NCBI GenBank assembly: GCA_027066265.1
Contig: JAMOOB010000250.1
Coordinates: 1-9,614 of the forward strand
Reading direction: 5' to 3'
Source of the DNA: Desulfurococcales archaeon
Lineage (GTDB): Archaea; Thermoproteota; Thermoprotei_A; Sulfolobales; Ignisphaeraceae
Length of the DNA: 9,614 bases
The translations under genes were made by a program, and so were the position numbers. Below are positions 6,540 to 9,614 of this stretch, one piece after another (position 1 is the first letter of the stretch; every line of letters begins with the position of its first letter). The notes below the pieces were generated by a model. That model saw nothing but the letters and a program-made list of their open reading frames with translations. It had not been told where the DNA came from and did no database searches.

Positions 6540-7638
6540 CGAATCGGTCTGGATTGAAGTACCACGCAGCACGGTAGGTGAACTTACGCATTTTAGCAAG
6601 TTCTTGCTTGGGCATCTGTAGGATCTTTACGACGAGGTTCGCAGCTTCCTCATCGCTATCGAATACGTAGCCCGATCGCCCCGGCGTTATCAGTTCAGCG
6701 AGACCGGATCTCCTAGGTACGATAGGTATCGTTCCCTGCGCCATTGCTTCTACTGGAGCCATTCCGAAGTGTTCTCCTATACGGAGATGCACGTAGACCT
6801 TCGCTCGTGCGTAGAGCTCAACCATTTCCTGCGGCGTCAATGCTCGATCAATTATCTCTACATCCTTGACCTGCTGAGCCAATTCAACGATCTTATTGTA
6901 GTAATCCTCGTACCTAAGATCCTTGATCCCTACGATCAGCAACTTAGCGTCGGGAACCTTGGGCTTGATTATGTCTCTGAACAACTTTATCAATACATCG
7001 TGTCTCTTGTGAGGAACGAATCTGCCAACAGATATCACTATGTTCTCACGATCTTCTTCGGGACTAGGTTCACGCTCGAAGAAAGTCCAGTCCACTGCTG
7101 GATACACAACGTTGCTTTCTATGCCAAAGTGTCGGTGCAGAGCTTTGGCGGTGTAGTTCGAGTTCGTCATATGCAGATCTATCACGCGATAGAATACACC
7201 GTACAGGTTGGGAAAGCGATACATCTCGAAGAATTTAGGCATGTTTTCGGGACTCAATTCTTCTTCGAATGGGTAGTGAATATACATTGCAGTACCTAGA
7301 TCCTGCTTGATGAACTTTATCATGACTCCGTAGATTGGTTCCTGAATCATTATCAACACTACGTCTGGATGCCATTTATCGATTACGTAGTCGAACGTGT
7401 ATTCGAGGTTCAGGATCTTGTACGTAATGAGTTTCATCTGCTTACCTATTTCCTGTGGTAGCTCCCTGAAGTATTCGAAGTAAACGTTTGGTGCGTTCGG
7501 GAACAGATCCTCTCTTCTACGACTCGTAACAACGACAACTTCGAGACCTTGAGAAGCGAGTTCGTATACGAGAATCTTCGTTAGAATCTCGCTTCCACCC
7601 ACGACGTATAGGTGTGGATGTACTACGAGTATTCTCAT
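6493..7638 (-). CDS. GT4-type glycosyltransferase, ALG11-like
   Basis: 381-aa retaining glycosyltransferase with the GT-B two-Rossmann fold. The N-terminal domain opens MRILVVHPHLYVVGGSE; the GGSE loop (14-17) is typical of GT4 acceptor-side domains. The hinge and donor domain begin near 199, with SVGRFVPHKRHD (R206, K211) for the donor phosphates. The EX7E motif is E289-HFGMAPV-E297, followed by AMAQGTIPIV. The middle part (HYPFEEE at 121-127, DLHMTNSNYTAKAL near 154-167, VVYPAVD at 177-183) resembles the eukaryotic mannosyltransferase ALG11, which extends lipid-linked N-glycan precursors at the membrane. No membrane span is visible, so it probably acts at the cytoplasmic face. The donor sugar is not predictable; GDP-mannose or a UDP-sugar are both plausible. 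An in-frame TAG lies two codons upstream, so ATG at 7638 is the first usable start. Its last 47 nt overlap galT tail to tail. Confidence 0.9.
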   Translation of the reverse strand: MRILVVHPHLYVVGGSEILTKILVYELASQGLEVVVVTSRRREDLFPNAPNVYFEYFRELPQEIGKQMKLITYKILNLEYTFDYVIDKWHPDVVLIMIQEPIYGVMIKFIKQDLGTAMYIHYPFEEELSPENMPKFFEMYRFPNLYGVFYRVIDLHMTNSNYTAKALHRHFGIESNVVYPAVDWTFFEREPSPEEDRENIVISVGRFVPHKRHDVLIKLFRDIIKPKVPDAKLLIVGIKDLRYEDYYNKIVELAQQVKDVEIIDRALTPQEMVELYARAKVYVHLRIGEHFGMAPVEAMAQGTIPIVPRRSGLAELITPGRSGYVFDSDEEAANLVVKILQMPKQELAKMRKFTYRAAWYFNPDRFAKEVLSYLRLLVPES

Positions 7639-7680
7639 AACCTACACTCTCATACCCGTTGCTAGGCTCGTAGAGAGCGG

Positions 7681-7688
7681 ATATATAC
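7681..7688 (-). promoter_or_regulatory. TATA box for the glycosyltransferase
   Basis: GTATATAT on the minus strand. Transcription would start near 7658, giving a leader of about 20 nt before the ATG at 7638. No strong Shine-Dalgarno lies in that leader. Confidence 0.5.
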
Positions 7689-7719
7689 GCTATAGCACAA
7701 ATAAATCGATTGATAGCGT
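7687..7719. repeat. 7-bp inverted repeat between divergent promoters
   Basis: ACGCTAT (7687-7693) and ATAGCGT (7713-7719) are perfect inverted arms 26 bp apart centre to centre, with the separate palindrome AATCGATT (7704-7711) between them. The left arm abuts the minus-strand TATA box, where the BRE of the glycosyltransferase promoter would lie. Possible operator; chance is not excluded. Confidence 0.3.
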
Positions 7720-7730
7720 TGTGGAGCGAG

Positions 7731-7739
7731 CTTATAAAG
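7731..7739 (+). promoter_or_regulatory. TATA box for the Nre gene
   Basis: CTTATAAAG is a near-ideal archaeal TATA box. It predicts a start of transcription near 7760-7763, only a few nt before ATG 7766. It lies inside the longer in-frame reading that would begin at GTG 7721, which argues against that longer start. A weaker AAATAAAT (7698-7705) could give a longer leader. Confidence 0.55.
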
Positions 7740-7749
7740 CGAATTACAC

Positions 7750-7756
7750 GGAGGAG
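7750..7756 (+). promoter_or_regulatory. Shine-Dalgarno-like site deciding the Nre start
   Basis: GGAGGAG, 9 nt before ATG 7766, is the strongest Shine-Dalgarno-like sequence in the window and favours that start. If CTTATAAAG is the true TATA box, this site would be just upstream of the transcript. The two signals therefore partly conflict. Confidence 0.5.
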
Positions 7757-7765
7757 CATACGAGG

Positions 7766-8998
7766 ATGACAAGTCTCTGCGTACTGTGTAGAGGATCCAA
7801 GCATCTTTGTGGACGTAGCTATTGTCCAGCGCTACTAAGGAGTTTCGAACGATTCGTAAAGATCCAGGCATCCGTTTCGCAAACTGTGTTCGGATCTAGT
7901 CCTCCAGCTGTATTCGTTGGTTGGAGTAGGTATCCACGCGTTTTCGTGTCGATAGGTGTACCTAACGTTGTTGGAGATACGCGTATCATGGACTTACCAG
8001 AATCGTGGATCAATCTTAGTCTAGACCAAGTGCTTCTCTACCGTTTATCACTATTCTTTGGAGGGAAACGTGTTTCCAGCGTTGATCCTCGAGATCCCTT
8101 CGTTGGAAGGCTACGCGAAGTAGTAATGAGCTGGAAACCCGTAGATGTAGAGGTACGGTTCGAGAAACGTCCTCGAATCAAGCACGTCGTAGGCGATGTG
8201 GAACCACCAATGGGGCCTAGAGGCTTAGTTAACGAATTTCGTATAGCTAGCGAACCCAAGATACCTCGTACAATCGAACGAATTGTCGAGGATGATCTGA
8301 GTGCTAGAGATGCAGCTATAGAGCTCTACCTTAGGGGCGTTCCGGTATCGTATATTCAAAAGCTTTTCAGTGTAGCTTGCTTGGGCAAGAAAAACCGTAG
8401 GAGATTGGTACCGACGCGCTGGTCCATAACAGCCGTAGACAAGATCTTGTCTGACTACCTCGTGTCCAGAATCAAGCATCTGCCTAAGCTCGATACGTAC
8501 CTGGTATTCATTCACCGAGTAGAGAAGAATCTCTTCGTAGCAATACTACTTCCTGGAGCATGGAGTTTCGAATGGATGGAGGCTTGGTTCCCGGGATCCA
8601 TATGGAATCTCTACGGTAGTGAAGTCGTTATCGAGGGAGACCACGAGTTTTATGGTGGTAGAGATGAGTATCCATCTATTGGAGGCTGCTACTATGCTTC
8701 GAGACTGGCAGTCGCTGAGTACCTACTCAATGTTCTTCGTAGGCAAGCCACTGCAATTCTTTTACGCGAGATATACCAAGGATTCGACATCGCTATAGGC
8801 GTATGGTACGTACGAGAAAACGTTAGAGAAATGTTTAGGAAGAGTCCTATCAAGTGTTCTACGCTGAAGGAAGTTCTTGAAGTTCTCGATCGTGAAACAG
8901 TTCTCGGTGCTCGTAGATGGGTGAAGGCATCGAAGCTCTTATCCTACGCTATCAACGTTAGGAAACTCGATGCGTTTTCTCGACTGGCACAGCAATAA
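7766..8998 (+). CDS. nre: Nre-family archaeal DNA repair protein
   Basis: 410-aa protein of the archaeal Nre family. Haloferax NreA works with UvrABC in repairing mitomycin C damage and binds the sliding clamp PCNA. The N-terminus carries a four-cysteine zinc-finger-like motif, C5-x2-C8-x6-C15-x4-C20 (CVLCRGSKHLCGRSYC). Characteristic Nre blocks follow: SSPPAVFVGW (44-53), GDTRIMD (70-76), EPPMGPRG (146-153), RRLVPTRWSITAVD (212-225), LPGAWSFEWMEAW (262-274) and GGCYYASRLAVAEYL (306-320). The C-terminal tail has VRKLDAFS (398-405), which keeps the Leu and Phe positions of a PCNA-interacting motif but lacks the usual first Gln and second aromatic, so clamp binding is uncertain. ATG 7766 is preferred over GTG 7721 because of the GGAGGAG site, the TATA box inside the longer form, and the family starting just before the zinc finger. 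The gene is divergent from the glycosyltransferase and followed by tyrS. I cannot tell NreA from NreB. Confidence 0.92.
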   Translation: MTSLCVLCRGSKHLCGRSYCPALLRSFERFVKIQASVSQTVFGSSPPAVFVGWSRYPRVFVSIGVPNVVGDTRIMDLPESWINLSLDQVLLYRLSLFFGGKRVSSVDPRDPFVGRLREVVMSWKPVDVEVRFEKRPRIKHVVGDVEPPMGPRGLVNEFRIASEPKIPRTIERIVEDDLSARDAAIELYLRGVPVSYIQKLFSVACLGKKNRRRLVPTRWSITAVDKILSDYLVSRIKHLPKLDTYLVFIHRVEKNLFVAILLPGAWSFEWMEAWFPGSIWNLYGSEVVIEGDHEFYGGRDEYPSIGGCYYASRLAVAEYLLNVLRRQATAILLREIYQGFDIAIGVWYVRENVREMFRKSPIKCSTLKEVLEVLDRETVLGARRWVKASKLLSYAINVRKLDAFSRLAQQ

Positions 8999-9015
8999 GT
9001 TGAGAGCCTAGAAGG

Positions 9016-9024
9016 GATATAGAT
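9016..9024 (+). promoter_or_regulatory. Possible TATA box for tyrS
   Basis: GATATAGAT in the 61-nt gap after the Nre gene. It would start a transcript near 9046, about 14 nt before the tyrS ATG. There is no clear Shine-Dalgarno and no T-run terminator for Nre, so read-through from Nre is equally possible. Confidence 0.35.
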
Positions 9025-9059
9025 CTAGCCTTCGCATAGCAGCTACGGGTACTCACTCC

Positions 9060-9614
9060 ATGGATCTCGAACAAAGGCTTGAATTGATCAGGAGGAACAC
9101 CGTAGAGATCGTGACGCTGGAAGAGCTTAGGAAGGCGTTGGAGGTAGGCGAAAAGATTCGTGGATACATTGGTTTCGAACCCAGCGGAGTTGCTCACATA
9201 GGATGGCTTGTATGGATGTACAAATTCCGAGACCTCGTAAATGCCGGGGTAGACATGATTCTCTTCGCAGCTACTTGGCATGCATGGATAAACGATAAGC
9301 TTGGCGGAGACATGAAGCTGATAAAGCTCGCCGCTAAACACGTCGAAGAAGTTCTTCGAGCCATAGGGGTAGAGAGGTTTAGAGTTGTCTACGCGGAAGA
9401 ACTCGTTTCACGATCGAGTTACTGGGAGAAAGTTCTTAGAATAGCGAAGAGCGCTACCCTTAGCCGCATCAAGCGAGCACTCACCATCATGGGTAGGCGC
9501 GCCGATGAAGCTGAGCTAGACTTCTCCAAACTAATCTATCCCCTAATGCAGGTTGCAGACATCTTCGAGATGGATCTAACTATCGCGTTGGGAGGACTCG
9601 ATCAACGTAAAGCC
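9060..9614 (+). CDS. tyrS: Tyrosyl-tRNA synthetase, archaeal type, 3' end missing
   Basis: First 185 residues of a class I tyrosyl-tRNA synthetase, which charges tRNA-Tyr using ATP. The catalytic Rossmann fold is clear: GYIGFEPSG (35-43) with Y36, the HIGH-box equivalent HIGW (46-49), then AGVDMILFAATWHAWINDK. YPLMQVADI (160-168) carries Y160, Q164 and D167, and GGLDQRK (178-184) follows. Y36 and D167 align with M. jannaschii Y32 and D158, which bind the tyrosine hydroxyl, so Tyr specificity is well supported over Trp. The second His of HIGH is Trp (W49), which I believe is a crenarchaeal variant. The KMSKS loop and anticodon-binding domain lie beyond the window. The ATG at 9060 starts immediately upstream of the expected N-terminal helix (MDLEQRLELIRRNT), as in the archaeal enzymes. 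Confidence 0.97.
   Translation, partial: MDLEQRLELIRRNTVEIVTLEELRKALEVGEKIRGYIGFEPSGVAHIGWLVWMYKFRDLVNAGVDMILFAATWHAWINDKLGGDMKLIKLAAKHVEEVLRAIGVERFRVVYAEELVSRSSYWEKVLRIAKSATLSRIKRALTIMGRRADEAELDFSKLIYPLMQVADIFEMDLTIALGGLDQRKA

Noticed and set aside
6769..7299. 176-codon plus-strand open frame
   Set aside because: Antisense to the glycosyltransferase, whose GT4 motifs are clear on the minus strand; no recognisable domain or start signal.
7721..7765. GTG start giving a 15-residue longer Nre protein
   Set aside because: A strong TATA box and the GGAGGAG site fall inside this extension, and Nre proteins begin shortly before the zinc-finger cysteines, so ATG 7766 is better.
8999..9059. Intrinsic terminator after Nre
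   Set aside because: No T-run or stable hairpin is visible in the 61-nt gap.
8958..9341. 127-codon minus-strand open frame
   Set aside because: Spans the end of Nre, the intergenic gap and the start of tyrS in antisense; both plus-strand genes are secure.

Overview
The window looks like a piece of a hyperthermophilic archaeal chromosome, most likely Thermoproteota (Crenarchaeota, Desulfurococcales-like). The reasons are an archaeal-type tyrosyl-tRNA synthetase, an Nre-family repair protein, a NurA-family nuclease, AT-rich TATA-like boxes about 25 bases ahead of several starts, and almost gap-free coding. The species cannot be named from the sequence. No rRNA, tRNA, CRISPR array, insertion sequence or integrase was seen.

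Left half (1-5435, minus strand): a tightly packed three-gene operon. It is read as a 605-aa P-loop ATPase, then an 884-aa coiled-coil protein with winged-helix-like ends, then a NurA-like nuclease cut by the window edge. The second gene starts 1 nt after the first stops, and the third overlaps the second by 4 nt (ATGA), so the products are probably made together and may form one complex. It resembles the HerA-NurA / Rad50-Mre11 DNA-end-processing machinery in parts list (motor, coiled coil, nuclease). However, the ATPase shows AAA+/ORC- or KAP-like features rather than HerA ones, and the coiled-coil protein has no visible ATPase motif. This is the best candidate for an undescribed system here.

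Middle (5436-7638): a short divergent promoter region separates the operon from a GalT-like nucleotidyltransferase on the plus strand, which is probably translated from a leaderless mRNA. GalT converges on, and overlaps by 47 nt, a GT4-type glycosyltransferase on the minus strand that resembles eukaryotic ALG11. The pair suggests sugar-nucleotide and glycan metabolism, but they are not co-transcribed.

Right part (7639-9614): a second divergent promoter region lies between the glycosyltransferase and the Nre DNA-repair protein. Nre is followed after a 61-nt gap by tyrS on the same strand, which runs off the right edge. Both divergent promoter regions contain 7-bp perfect inverted repeats that could be operators, though these are weak evidence by themselves.
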